NCBI RefSeq assembly: GCF_002563655.1 | Contig: NZ_PDIY01000001.1 | Span: forward strand, 2,206,001 to 2,270,000 | Direction: 5' to 3' | DNA: 64,000 nt | Source of the DNA: Bacillus sp. es.034 | Lineage (GTDB): Bacteria > Bacillota > Bacilli > Bacillales > Bacillaceae_B | In this document: positions 19,552 through 28,069 of the stretch, piece after piece | Layout of the letters: every line of letters starts with the position of its first letter | Position numbering within the stretch: the first letter of the stretch is position 1 | Notes under the pieces: generated by a model | What the model saw: only the letters and a program-made list of their open reading frames with translations | Databases searched by the model: none | Told to the model about the DNA's origin: nothing | Made by a program: the position numbers and the translations under genes

Positions 19552-20308
19552 ACAGAAAGTCATCGTATTTATGCCGGCCCATAATGAAGAAGAGTCCATC
19601 GGGGATGTCATTAAGCGGGTGCCCCGCTCCTTCCACCCCTCTGTAGATGTGGAAGTATTGGTCATCAATGACGGGTCTACGGATCGAACGGTTGAAGTGG
19701 CGAAAAGGGCAGGTGCCGATCATATCATTACATTTGAGAATAATCGGGGACTCGGGGCCGCGGTTCGAGAAGGACTGCGCGCATCCTTTGATCTCCATGC
19801 TCATATCGGGGTCATGATTGATGCGGATGGAGAATACCCACCTGAACAAATACCCGAGCTATTGGAGCCGATTTTTAAAGGGGAAGCGGATTATACGATG
19901 GGTTCAAGGTTCTTGGGTACCATCAATGGAATGAAGCTTCACCGCCGATTGGGGAACTATTGTTTTACCCTTCTTCAATGCGTTCTCTTAAGAAAGTGGA
20001 TCTACGACGGGCAGTCAGGTATGAGGGCATTCTCGAGGCAGGCCATGGAACATGCCGAAATCATTCATGATTACAACTACGCTCAAGTGTTAACCCTGAA
20101 CCTAGTCCGTAAAGGATTTCGGGTGAAGGAAATCCCGATTTTGTATTATGTGAGGACGACGGGCCGGTCCTTCATCAAATTCAAGTCCTATATGTCATCT
20201 GTTCTTCCCGCCATTTTTCAAGAGATGAAGAAACCGGTGGAGAAAGTATATGTGGAAGAACAGGCCCATTACATCCCTTCAGATGAAGGAACGAACCATT
20301 TTACATAA
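19544..20308 (+). CDS. family 2 glycosyltransferase (dolichyl-phosphate-sugar synthase type)
   Basis: 254-residue GT-A enzyme. PAHNEEESIGDVIKRV is at residues 11-26, VINDGSTDRT at about 45, and the metal-binding DADGEYPPEQIPEL at about 91, the pattern of polyprenyl-phosphate sugar synthases. It lacks obvious transmembrane helices, so it acts at the cytoplasmic face. It should load a sugar onto a lipid phosphate, which the flippase-like protein could move and a GT-C enzyme (22271-23749) could use. Overlaps the upstream gene; a 15-pair terminator follows. Confidence 0.85.
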   Translation: MNKQKVIVFMPAHNEEESIGDVIKRVPRSFHPSVDVEVLVINDGSTDRTVEVAKRAGADHIITFENNRGLGAAVREGLRASFDLHAHIGVMIDADGEYPPEQIPELLEPIFKGEADYTMGSRFLGTINGMKLHRRLGNYCFTLLQCVLLRKWIYDGQSGMRAFSRQAMEHAEIIHDYNYAQVLTLNLVRKGFRVKEIPILYYVRTTGRSFIKFKSYMSSVLPAIFQEMKKPVEKVYVEEQAHYIPSDEGTNHFT

Positions 20309-20323
20309 AACCACACCATTCGC

Positions 20324-20372
20324 AAAAAATAAGTACTCCGGCTTCTATGCTTGAGTACTTATTTTTTATTAT
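20324..20372 (+). terminator. terminator of the glycoconjugate cassette
   Basis: Fifteen perfect pairs (20324-20338 with 20353-20367), starting in A and ending in a T-run. It separates the cassette from the iron promoter that begins at 20372. Confidence 0.9.
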
Positions 20373-20400
20373 TGACAATACGAATGATAATCATTATCAT
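20372..20400 (+). promoter_or_regulatory. iron-regulated SigA promoter
   Basis: TTGACA (20372-20377), 17 bases, TATCAT (20395-20400). The Fur box covers the second half of the spacer and the -10. Confidence 0.8.
20385..20399. promoter_or_regulatory. perfect Fur box
   Basis: TGATAATCATTATCA is identical to the Bacillus Fur 7-1-7 consensus and extends to a 19-base palindrome. Fur with iron should silence the FTR1 operon. Confidence 0.93.
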
Positions 20401-20422
20401 TGAAAACAGGAGGGAATCATAC

Positions 20423-21172
20423 ATGAAAAAATCGTTCATAACCACGGTACTACTGTTTTTATTAGGAAATTTCATGCTGTCTTCACAGGCATCCGCCTAT
20501 TCATACGGTGACCCAAGTGAGGAGAAGATAGCAGAAGCGTATAAAGAAATCATGATCAAGCTTGATGAAGACCCTCCGAATTATTCAGAGTCCAAAAAGA
20601 TTTATGAAACGGTTCAAGAAGAAGTAGATCAGCATATGGGTGAAGAACCTTCGAAGATCATCCTTCAGAACCTTGATAACAAAGAAAAAGAAAAGGCTAT
20701 TGAAAATCTGGATGAACTGCTTGTCCTCAATATTGCCAGAAGACTTGAAAGCATTGATAAAAACTTTTCGGAATATGATACGAGTAAGCGATTACTCGCA
20801 AAAGGATTTGCTACATATAAAACGTTATCCCCGAAAGTAGAAGGGGAAAACCCTGAATTGGATCAAAAGATCAGGACTGAATTCGATCAAGCGCTGGAAT
20901 CCCTCGGGAACCCGGGACTGTTCGGAGTCGGAACCAAGGAATCCGATCAGGACACGTTTAAAGAAAGTAAAACGTTCATAGTGGATTCGCTGCAAAAAGA
21001 ATTTGACATTAAAAGCCTTGAAGTCGGACATTTTTCCGAAAGTGCCACAGAGGAATCAAGCGGCAAACAGGAGTGGACGGATGTTTCCAACCTGAAGAAC
21101 TGGATACCCATCATCATTATCGTCGGGGTTCTGGCTGCAGCGATTGTATACGCCGTCAGAAAACGTAAATAA
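20423..21172 (+). CDS. exported, membrane-tethered partner of FTR1 iron permease
   Basis: 249 residues: Sec signal peptide (cleavage likely after SQASA near 25), a helical extracellular domain, and a C-terminal transmembrane anchor (about 227-244) ending in RKRK. The helical part resembles the repeat unit of the lipoprotein at 14877-16064 (IYETVQEEV..., then ATYKTLSPKVEGENPELDQKI compared with EFYAILEPTVQKRD...). Longer FTR1 proteins of other Bacillus carry an extracellular N-terminal domain; here it seems to be this separate protein. ATG 20423 with CAGGAGGG upstream. Directly behind the perfect Fur box and 44 bases before the permease. Confidence 0.75.
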   Translation: MKKSFITTVLLFLLGNFMLSSQASAYSYGDPSEEKIAEAYKEIMIKLDEDPPNYSESKKIYETVQEEVDQHMGEEPSKIILQNLDNKEKEKAIENLDELLVLNIARRLESIDKNFSEYDTSKRLLAKGFATYKTLSPKVEGENPELDQKIRTEFDQALESLGNPGLFGVGTKESDQDTFKESKTFIVDSLQKEFDIKSLEVGHFSESATEESSGKQEWTDVSNLKNWIPIIIIVGVLAAAIVYAVRKRK

Positions 21173-21216
21173 GGTCACTATAGAAATAGTCTTTAAGCAA
21201 GTAAGGGGGAACTATT

Positions 21217-22137
21217 GTGGAATTACAAGCTTTACTGATCACCTTTCGTGAAGTCCTGGAAGCGTTACTGATCATCGGGATCATCACTACCTATCTGAAG
21301 AAAACGAATCACGGCAGGTTTACAAAGTTTGTCTGGCTGGGTGCCGGATTAGCGGTAATCGCCAGTGTCGGCGTAGCGATGCTCTTTCAGGTCGTCTTTA
21401 CGGGATTTGCCGCGATGGGAAGCGAGATGTATCTGAAGATCGGCATCATGCTGGTCTCCTCCGTCCTTCTTACCCAGATGGTCTTTTGGATGGCGAAGCA
21501 CAGCCGTGACCTTAAAGGAAACATGGAAGGGAAAATGAAGCATTTTATTTCGACAGGTAATATTGTCGGAATGGTGATACACTCGTTCCTCGTTGTTCTT
21601 AGAGAAGGTGTGGAGACTGTATTCTTCTTCGCCGCCATTACAGGCGGGGATATCGGAGCGGCCATGCAGGGCTGGGGAGCGATCACGGGAGTCGTCATCG
21701 GTTGTGTCGTAGCTTACTTCTTCTTTAAAGGCACAATGAGAATTTCATTGAAGAGCTTCTTTAAAGTGACCGGCGCATTCATTATCCTCATATCTGCTGG
21801 ACTTCTTGTACAGGCGATTTCCATGATGCAGGATATAGGATTGATCGGCAGTGTAATTCCACACCTTTACGACCTGACTTGGATACTGCCTGAGCATCCG
21901 ATCGATTATGCCCATTTCCTTCGTGATACGGGAACTGCCCCGTTGTTATCCGGTGATGTAGGCATTTTCCTGAAAGCGTTGTTCGGATATTCTTCCATGC
22001 CTTCCATCGAAGAAGTGATTTCGTATATCGGCTATTTCGTAGCGATTTACTTCCTGACTGCACCGAAGCGGGAGTCGGTGAAAACAAAGGAAGAGGTCAA
22101 AGGCGGAGTGAAGGATTTGAGTCCGCAAGCTAAATAA
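21217..22137 (+). CDS. FTR1-family high-affinity iron permease
   Basis: 306-residue, seven-helix oxidase-dependent iron permease (EfeU/Ftr1 type). The two essential REXXE motifs are present: FREVLEALL at about residue 10 and LREGVETVFF at about 128. It lacks the N-terminal extracellular domain of longer Bacillus homologues; the preceding gene probably supplies it. GTG start at 21217 with TAAGGGGG upstream. The operon has no EfeO (M75) or EfeB (DyP peroxidase) gene in the window, so the ferroxidase and iron-delivery partners are unusual or encoded elsewhere. Confidence 0.9.
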   Translation: MELQALLITFREVLEALLIIGIITTYLKKTNHGRFTKFVWLGAGLAVIASVGVAMLFQVVFTGFAAMGSEMYLKIGIMLVSSVLLTQMVFWMAKHSRDLKGNMEGKMKHFISTGNIVGMVIHSFLVVLREGVETVFFFAAITGGDIGAAMQGWGAITGVVIGCVVAYFFFKGTMRISLKSFFKVTGAFIILISAGLLVQAISMMQDIGLIGSVIPHLYDLTWILPEHPIDYAHFLRDTGTAPLLSGDVGIFLKALFGYSSMPSIEEVISYIGYFVAIYFLTAPKRESVKTKEEVKGGVKDLSPQAK

Positions 22138-22148
22138 ATTGTATCAGT

Positions 22149-22232
22149 ACCAAACCTCATTGCCCTTAAAGATTGAACACCTTTTTCGAAAGGTGTACAC
22201 TCTTTAAAGGAATGTATGTTTGGTGCTTTTTT
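22149..22232 (+). terminator. long hairpin terminator with UUCG loop
   Basis: Three stacked stems: ACCAAAC/GTTTGGT (22149-22155, 22218-22224), CCTTAAAGA/TCTTTAAAGG (22164-22172, 22201-22210, one bulge), ACACCTTT/AAAGGTGT (22177-22184, 22189-22196) capped by TTCG. Six T follow at 22227-22232. It ends the FTR1 transcript. Confidence 0.8.
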
Positions 22233-22270
22233 AATGGTTGAGAGTCTATCAAAGTATGAGGGTGAAGTCG

Positions 22271-23749
22271 TTGAGAATGAAGAGTGGGAAGTATATGAGT
22301 TGGCCGAATGTGGCGGGGGCATTTGCTGTGACGGTTGTTTTTGTTCTTCAGGTGATGTGGATCCCATCCTACGCGGCTACTTGGGATATGGTGGATTTTG
22401 CACTGGGTGTCCTGCATTTCGATATGTATCAGATGCAGCCCCACTTTCCCGGTTATCCTTATTTCATCCTCGGAGGCAAATTCCTTCATCTGATGGTAGG
22501 GGACCCCGTCAAAGCCCTGACCTTATTTAATATCATTCTATATGGAAGTGCCATCATCCCTCTTTTTCTGTTAATGAAACGAATCGCGCGTCCGACATAT
22601 GCAGGGATGGCAACGGCCATTGTATATACGAGCAGCTTTACGACCCTCATGGTGAATCAGCCCATGTCAGAGGGGGCAGCAATCGGGGTGATGTGGTGGT
22701 ATATATGGAGTTTGGTTTTGACCCATGAGAGACACCATAAAGGATTCCTCATTCTTCCCCTGCTTCTATTCAGCCTGCTTCTTGGAATCAGGTTATCTTA
22801 TCTGGTCCTTGGGATCGGCATCCTGATAGTCCTGTACAGAAAGTGGAAGAGTGGCGTGATAACACTCCTGGATACCTTCGTTTACCTACTCATTGCCATC
22901 CTGTTCCAGCTTCTCTGGGTAGCGGGGATCAGCATGTCGGAAGGAGGATTCAAAAGCTTCCTCCGACTGGCCCTCTCCTTCACGAACGGACATTTTCAAG
23001 AGTGGGGGGGAACAATCGGTGCCTCGGACCTAAGCCTCTTGGACAGGGTCGTGAAGCTGATCTTTGTGAACACGATATGGGTTGGGGGTGTCGCTGAGTT
23101 TCTCCCCCTTCTCATTCTATTGGTTGTCGGTTTGGCTGCAGCAAAGAAGGGTTCACATGGTAATCGTTATATGACACGGCTGATGCTGGTGCTTTTGGGC
23201 AGTTATTTTATTTGGGCTCTATTCGCACAGAATGTGATGAAGCCCCGTCATGCTTTGCCTTTGATCGGGATTGCTTTGTTCCTTGTATCAGGAAGAGTAC
23301 TTTCCCAACGACTTACCCGGACAGGTCCCATTCTTGTCCTTTCATTCCTTCTGCTTCAGGTTTACCATACAAGTGCGTTATTATATAAACATGCATCGGA
23401 CATTCCGGCTGTTTATCAAATGGCCGATTATTTAGAGAGCGAAGAGGAAGGACAGCCTCTCGTCGTATATACATGGGAGGAGTCCAGGGTACTCGAGTAT
23501 CTTGACGTTCCTTTCATTCATAAGAAGGTACAAACGTATGAAGTGTTTACCACTGACACACGATATTACCCTGAACGGGATATTTATCTCACGGATAAGG
23601 TAGTCGAAGGATTTAAAAAACAGGGGATCCAGATGGATGCGTTCATTAAAGTCGAGAAGCGTTTCCATTCCAGTGAGCTCATCGATCCGATCTATCACGA
23701 CCTGACATTATATAAATGGGAGAAACAGAGGGAGGAGGAAAACGGATGA
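22271..23749 (+). CDS. GT-C-like polytopic membrane glycosyltransferase
   Basis: About 492 residues with ten or more transmembrane segments and a C-terminal soluble tail (from about residue 375). The first outside loop has [14 protein letters not shown] and PHFPGYPYF, acidic and aromatic motifs of the GT39/ArnT-type lipid-phosphate-sugar transferases. TTG 22271 is chosen because GAGGGTGA lies seven bases upstream; several earlier in-frame starts lack spacing. The stop overlaps the uvrC start (ATGA). It could use the sugar-lipid made by the GT2 at 19544-20308; acceptor unknown. Confidence 0.7.
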   Translation: MRMKSGKYMSWPNVAGAFAVTVVFVLQVMWIPSYAATWDMVDFALGVLHFDMYQMQPHFPGYPYFILGGKFLHLMVGDPVKALTLFNIILYGSAIIPLFLLMKRIARPTYAGMATAIVYTSSFTTLMVNQPMSEGAAIGVMWWYIWSLVLTHERHHKGFLILPLLLFSLLLGIRLSYLVLGIGILIVLYRKWKSGVITLLDTFVYLLIAILFQLLWVAGISMSEGGFKSFLRLALSFTNGHFQEWGGTIGASDLSLLDRVVKLIFVNTIWVGGVAEFLPLLILLVVGLAAAKKGSHGNRYMTRLMLVLLGSYFIWALFAQNVMKPRHALPLIGIALFLVSGRVLSQRLTRTGPILVLSFLLLQVYHTSALLYKHASDIPAVYQMADYLESEEEGQPLVVYTWEESRVLEYLDVPFIHKKVQTYEVFTTDTRYYPERDIYLTDKVVEGFKKQGIQMDAFIKVEKRFHSSELIDPIYHDLTLYKWEKQREEENG

Positions 23750-25515
23750 ATCAGAATATCACGAATAAATTAGCGCTGCTGCCTGATCAACCGGGGTGTT
23801 ATTTAATGAAGGACAGGCAGGGGACGATCATCTATGTGGGAAAGGCCAAGGTTTTGAAAAATCGGGTGCGTTCCTATTTTACCGGCTCCCATGACGCGAA
23901 GACCCAGCGGCTGGTAGGGGAGATCGAGGACTTCGAGTACATCATGACGTCATCTGATCTGGAGGCCCTTGTCCTCGAAATGAATTTGATCAAAAAGTAT
24001 GACCCTAAATACAATGTCATGTTGAAGGATGATAAAAGCTATCCGTTCATCAAGTTAACGAATGAACGGCACCCGCGACTCATTACCACACGAAAGGTCC
24101 AGCGTGGAAAGGGAAAGTACTTCGGTCCTTATCCAAATGTCGGAGCGGCAAATGAAACGAAAAAACTTCTCGACCGCTTGTATCCTCTACGGAAGTGCAA
24201 TACGCTTCCTGACCGGGCCTGCCTTTACTATCATATGGGCCAATGTCTCGCTCCCTGTATTAAAGAAGTGAGCAAAGACACGTACCGGGATATGACAGAT
24301 GAAATAGCCAGATTCCTCAATGGAGGATACAAGGAAATCAAGAAACAGCTCACGGTGAAAATGAATGAAGCCTCGGAAAATCTGGAATTTGAAAGAGCGA
24401 AGGAATTCCGCGATCAGATTCTCCATATCGAAGCGACCATGGAAAAACAGAAGATGACGATGACCGATTTCACCGACCGTGATGTGTTCGGATATTCCGT
24501 TGATAAAGGCTGGATGTGTGTTCAGGTATTCTTCGTCCGGCAAGGGAAGCTCATTGAGCGGGATGTGTCTTTATTCCCTCTCTATAATGAACCCGAGGAT
24601 GAGTTCCTGACGTTCCTTGGTCAGTTCTACTCCAAATCCAACCACTTTAAGCCCAAGGAGATCTTTTTGCCTGAAGAGATCGATATCGAACTCGCGGAAA
24701 AACTTCTTGAGGTAAAAATGACCCAGCCTAAACGAGGGAAAAAGAAAGAGCTTGTGAAGCTTGCCGAGAAAAATGCCCAGCAGGCACTGGGGGAGAAGTT
24801 CGCCCTTATTGAAAGAGATGAAGAACGGACGATCAAAGCCATTGAAAGGCTTGGGGAGCATATGGGGATTTACACCCCTTTCCGGATTGAAGCCTTTGAT
24901 AACTCCAATATTCAAGGTTCGGATCCTGTTTCGGCCATGATCGTCTTCTTAGACGGGAAACCGGAAAAGAAAGAATATCGTAAATACAAGATCAAAACCG
25001 TGAAAGGTCCTGATGATTATGATTCCATGAGGGAGGTGGTCCGGAGAAGGTATACGAGAGTGCTGAAAGACGGACTTCCTTTACCGGACCTCATCATCAT
25101 CGATGGAGGAAAAGGTCAGATCGAAGCGGCAAGGGATGTGATCGAGAATGAATTGGGTCTCGACATCCCGATTGGCGGTCTTGCGAAAGACGATAAGCAT
25201 CAGACGTCGGAACTGCTGTACGGCAACCCGCTGCAAATCGTCCCACTTGAAAAGCGCAGCCAGGAATTCTATCTCCTCCAGCGAATCCAGGATGAAGTCC
25301 ACAGGTTTGCCATCACCTTCCACCGTCAGCTAAGAGGCAAAAGCGCCTTCCAATCCACCCTCGACGACATCGACGGCATCGGACCAAAACGAAAGAAACA
25401 ACTTCTTAAACACTTTGGCTCCATGAAAAAGATGAAAGAAGCGACAGTCGAGGAATTTACAGAGATAGGAATTCCGGAAGCCGTGGCAAAGGTATTGGTG
25501 GAGAAATTGAAGTAG
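23746..25515 (+). CDS. uvrC: excinuclease ABC subunit C
   Basis: Dual-incision nuclease of nucleotide excision repair. Domains: GIY-YIG nuclease ([19 protein letters not shown], about residues 15-33), cysteine cluster ([21 protein letters not shown], about 148), UVR UvrB-binding motif (about 200-235), RNase H-like endonuclease ([20 protein letters not shown], about 383; [12 protein letters not shown], about 450), C-terminal helix-hairpin-helix. ATG 23746 with GGAGGAGG upstream gives 589 residues; an earlier in-frame start at 23716 lies inside the preceding gene. It is probably translated by coupling with that gene, an unusual partner. Confidence 0.96.
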   Translation: MNQNITNKLALLPDQPGCYLMKDRQGTIIYVGKAKVLKNRVRSYFTGSHDAKTQRLVGEIEDFEYIMTSSDLEALVLEMNLIKKYDPKYNVMLKDDKSYPFIKLTNERHPRLITTRKVQRGKGKYFGPYPNVGAANETKKLLDRLYPLRKCNTLPDRACLYYHMGQCLAPCIKEVSKDTYRDMTDEIARFLNGGYKEIKKQLTVKMNEASENLEFERAKEFRDQILHIEATMEKQKMTMTDFTDRDVFGYSVDKGWMCVQVFFVRQGKLIERDVSLFPLYNEPEDEFLTFLGQFYSKSNHFKPKEIFLPEEIDIELAEKLLEVKMTQPKRGKKKELVKLAEKNAQQALGEKFALIERDEERTIKAIERLGEHMGIYTPFRIEAFDNSNIQGSDPVSAMIVFLDGKPEKKEYRKYKIKTVKGPDDYDSMREVVRRRYTRVLKDGLPLPDLIIIDGGKGQIEAARDVIENELGLDIPIGGLAKDDKHQTSELLYGNPLQIVPLEKRSQEFYLLQRIQDEVHRFAITFHRQLRGKSAFQSTLDDIDGIGPKRKKQLLKHFGSMKKMKEATVEEFTEIGIPEAVAKVLVEKLK

Positions 25516-25554
25516 CGGCTGAATAAAAGAATTTATTTAATTGAAAATTGTGCA

Positions 25555-25583
25555 TTGAATCACCATTTTTTATGTGCTATACT
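25555..25583 (+). promoter_or_regulatory. SigA promoter of the lysC leader
   Basis: TTGAAT (25555-25560), 17 bases, TATACT (25578-25583); start near 25590. Confidence 0.8.
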
Positions 25584-25615
25584 TAACAAAAATTTATAAC
25601 ATTATCACTTTTTAA

Positions 25616-25792
25616 GTGGTGATAGAGGTGCGAACTTCAAGAGTACAGGTAAAGAGGGGTATGAGCTCCGCCGACATGCCTGGAAAGGGGAGAATCGCCG
25701 AAGTGGTTATAGTCTCATGCTATTTCCGCTGGTCCTGCGTTTAAGAAATGCAGGATTGTCAAGATGATTCAATCTTGGAGAGCTATCTCACA
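25616..25792 (+). ncRNA. lysine riboswitch (L-box) aptamer
   Basis: The conserved L-box core is readable: GATAGAGGTGCGAAC at 25621-25635, the AGTACA segment (25652-25657 region), GGGGAGAATCGCCGAAGTGG near 25687-25706, and a P1 closing strand CTATCTCAC at 25783-25791 pairing with GTGATAG at 25618-25624 region. Lysine binding should favour the terminator downstream and lower aspartokinase synthesis. Confidence 0.93.
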
Positions 25793-25832
25793 ATGCCGAT
25801 GAACCTATTTGTATGTTCTGCTGTATGTTCAT

Positions 25833-25866
25833 AAAGCAATGAGATATTATTCTCATTGCTTTTTTT
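25833..25866 (+). terminator. L-box attenuator terminator
   Basis: AAAGCAATGAGA (25833-25844) pairs with TCTCATTGCTTT (25851-25862), loop of six, T-run to 25866. This is the expression platform of the lysine riboswitch. Confidence 0.92.
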
Positions 25867-25981
25867 ATTATCAGCGCAGGACTTTGTAACCAAAGATCCT
25901 GTCCTATGGACGTGTAGGATGATTGTGATTGTACTCTTCATCATCAACAAGAGCGGAGACGCTCAGAAAGAGGGAGAAGTC

Positions 25982-27220
25982 GTGAGTATTATTGTTCAAA
26001 AATTCGGTGGGACTTCAGTAGGGTCTGTGGAAAGAATTCAAAATGTTGCGTCAAGGATCATTGAAGAAAAAGAAAGAGGGAATGATGTGGTGGTCGTCGT
26101 ATCTGCCATGGGGAAAACGACGGATACACTCGTTGGTCTTGCAAGGGAAATCACGTCTCAACCGAGCAAAAGAGAAATGGATATGCTGCTCTCAACCGGG
26201 GAACAGGTCACCATTTCACTCCTGACCATGGCCCTTATCCAATCAGGGCATGATGCCATTTCATTCACGGGCTGGCAGGCCGGAATCGAGACGGAATCCG
26301 TCCATAGTAATGCAAGGATTACCAATATTCATACCGATAAAATGGCAACTCACCTTCAGGAAGGAAGAGTGGTCATCGTCGCAGGATTCCAGGGAATGAC
26401 AAATTCCGGGGAAATCACAACACTTGGCCGGGGCGGATCGGATACAACGGCCGTTGCGATCGCGGCTGCCCTGAAAGCGGAGCGCTGTGACATCTATACG
26501 GACGTAGACGGGGTTTACACGACAGATCCCCGCTATATAGAAGGAGCAAGGAAGTTACCGTCGATTTCCTATGATGAAATGCTCGAACTTGCAAACCTCG
26601 GGGCCGGGGTCCTCCATCCAAGGGCGGTGGAGTTTGCCAAGAATTATCAAATCCCGTTGGAAGTAAGATCAAGCATCGAAAGAGTGGAAGGCACGTATAT
26701 TGAGGAGGAAGCAAGCATGGAACAGAACCTGATTGTAAGAGGAGTAGCATTTGAAAATGAGATCACCCGGGTTACGGTATTCGGACTGGGAAATGCATTA
26801 ACAGGACTATCTTCTGTGTTCACTACGTTGGCTGAGAATCATTTGAACGTTGATATCATTATCCAGACCCAGACGGATCAGAATACGACCAATCTATCTT
26901 TCTCGATCAAGGAGCAAGATCTCGATGAAACCCTTGCTGTTCTTGAGCGAAATAAAGAGCGGTTGAATTTCACCCACGTCGAGCATGAGAGTGGACTTGC
27001 GAAAGTTTCTATTGTCGGTTCTGGTATGATTTCAAACCCGGGTGTGGCCGGGGAAATGTTTGAAGTACTCGCTCAAAATGACATCGTGGTGAAAATGGTC
27101 AGCACTTCTGAGATTAAAGTATCTACAGTAGTGGATGGCGAGAATATGCAAAAGGCAGCAGGCGTCTTACATACGGCCTTTCATCTCGATGCCGTGAAGA
27201 TGGAAGAAATCACGCTGTAG
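25982..27220 (+). CDS. lysC: lysine-sensitive aspartokinase II, alpha subunit
   Basis: Phosphorylates L-aspartate, first step to lysine, methionine, threonine and diaminopimelate. The product (412 residues) has the kinase motif VQKFGGTSVGS (residues 5-15), TTLGRGGSDTTA (about 143), and two C-terminal ACT domains (after about 260). GTG 25982 with AGAGGGAG upstream is chosen; the earlier in-frame ATG at 25856 lies in the riboswitch terminator. Regulated by the L-box upstream. Very close to B. subtilis LysC. Confidence 0.95.
   Translation: MSIIVQKFGGTSVGSVERIQNVASRIIEEKERGNDVVVVVSAMGKTTDTLVGLAREITSQPSKREMDMLLSTGEQVTISLLTMALIQSGHDAISFTGWQAGIETESVHSNARITNIHTDKMATHLQEGRVVIVAGFQGMTNSGEITTLGRGGSDTTAVAIAAALKAERCDIYTDVDGVYTTDPRYIEGARKLPSISYDEMLELANLGAGVLHPRAVEFAKNYQIPLEVRSSIERVEGTYIEEEASMEQNLIVRGVAFENEITRVTVFGLGNALTGLSSVFTTLAENHLNVDIIIQTQTDQNTTNLSFSIKEQDLDETLAVLERNKERLNFTHVEHESGLAKVSIVGSGMISNPGVAGEMFEVLAQNDIVVKMVSTSEIKVSTVVDGENMQKAAGVLHTAFHLDAVKMEEITL
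26717..27220 (+). CDS. aspartokinase II beta subunit from internal start
   Basis: B. subtilis lysC makes a second, in-frame product from an internal ATG; here ATG 26717 (MEQNLIVRGVAF) is preceded by GAGGAGG at 26703-26709. The predicted 167-residue chain is the regulatory ACT part, as in the known beta subunit. Evidence is the internal ribosome binding site plus family knowledge. Confidence 0.7.
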   Translation: MEQNLIVRGVAFENEITRVTVFGLGNALTGLSSVFTTLAENHLNVDIIIQTQTDQNTTNLSFSIKEQDLDETLAVLERNKERLNFTHVEHESGLAKVSIVGSGMISNPGVAGEMFEVLAQNDIVVKMVSTSEIKVSTVVDGENMQKAAGVLHTAFHLDAVKMEEITL

Positions 27221-27232
27221 GATCAATATGGA

Positions 27233-27270
27233 AAAGGGTTGCCTGGACGATTCCAGGCAACCCTTTATTG
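27233..27270. terminator. bidirectional terminator lysC/yslB
   Basis: Fourteen perfect pairs (27233-27246 with 27253-27266) between two convergent genes; T-runs on both sides are short. Confidence 0.8.
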
Positions 27271-27279
27271 AGAGCTTGC

Positions 27280-27717
27280 TTACTCGATCCGGTCTTTGTC
27301 GTCCCATCTTACCATTATTTTGACCGATTGGCTCCGTTTATGTAATTCGTCAGCAGCTTCTGCCACACATTTTCTTTGAAGCTGAATCTGTTCGGCAATA
27401 AAGCCCGTTTCCAGTTTGAAATTCACATCCGTTTTCAGTGACAGACGCCGTTCGATCACGGTTCCGCTCAATTCAAATGTCATTTCGTTTCTTTTTTGTT
27501 CCAGAAGTGTAAGGGTGCCCCATCCAGCTTCATCGAAAAAGGAAGATATTTCTTCCGTTGACTGAAGGGGGAATTTCCTCGAGAGCTGCTTTCCTCCCCA
27601 GTATAGGATATCGGGTGTGTGTTTTCCTAATATGTCTGGAATCAAGATGTCGCGTAACATTTCATATCCGAAGATTGGAACGGACGGCTGATGTACTTCT
27701 TCTTTTTTCTGTTCCAA
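27280..27717 (-). CDS. yslB: YslB family protein (DUF2507)
   Basis: 145-residue cytoplasmic protein of the DUF2507/YslB family, related to V4R-type ligand domains; function unknown. Landmarks: PVSIFGYEML-like region VPIFGYEMLRDILIPDILG (about residues 13-31) and ILYWGGKQLSRKFPL (about 37). Start is TTG at 27717 (minus strand) with AAAGAGGGG upstream. Its place between lysC and sdhC is conserved in B. subtilis. Confidence 0.85.
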   Translation of the reverse strand: MEQKKEEVHQPSVPIFGYEMLRDILIPDILGKHTPDILYWGGKQLSRKFPLQSTEEISSFFDEAGWGTLTLLEQKRNEMTFELSGTVIERRLSLKTDVNFKLETGFIAEQIQLQRKCVAEAADELHKRSQSVKIMVRWDDKDRIE

Positions 27718-27934
27718 GTAAATCCCCTCTTTCTATAAAACTATTATATACATGAAAGAGGTAATTATCATCCCATACCTTGAAAAAAATGACCTTGGGA
27801 TATTTTGGTGATATAATATTTATTGTTTATTTATTTGAATTTTCGAACATTTATTCAGGCAAAACCTCATGTTTTCCGTTGTTGATTCATTGAAAATATT
27901 TTTGCGGTATTGTCGAATTTATGTATACGTTTTC

Positions 27935-27963
27935 TTGACGCTTCCACTCCTTGGGAGTAAAAT
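27935..27963 (+). promoter_or_regulatory. SigA promoter of sdhCAB
   Basis: TTGACG (27935-27940), 17 bases, TAAAAT (27958-27963). The leader to sdhC is about 100 bases. The rest of the gap 27718-28069 is AT-rich; TATAAT at 27812-27817 may be a second promoter, with no clear -35. Confidence 0.75.
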
Positions 27964-28069
27964 GAACATGTCACATTATTGTTACAATATAAAATATGTA
28001 TCGTTGTCTAATCAACAATGAAAGGCATTAGAAAACGAATTCATATTTTATCATTAAGGGGGGTAAATC

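Noticed and set aside
14705..23745. Genomic island carried by a mobile element
   Set aside because: No integrase, transposase, tRNA border or flanking direct repeat was seen; I report it only as an accessory block.
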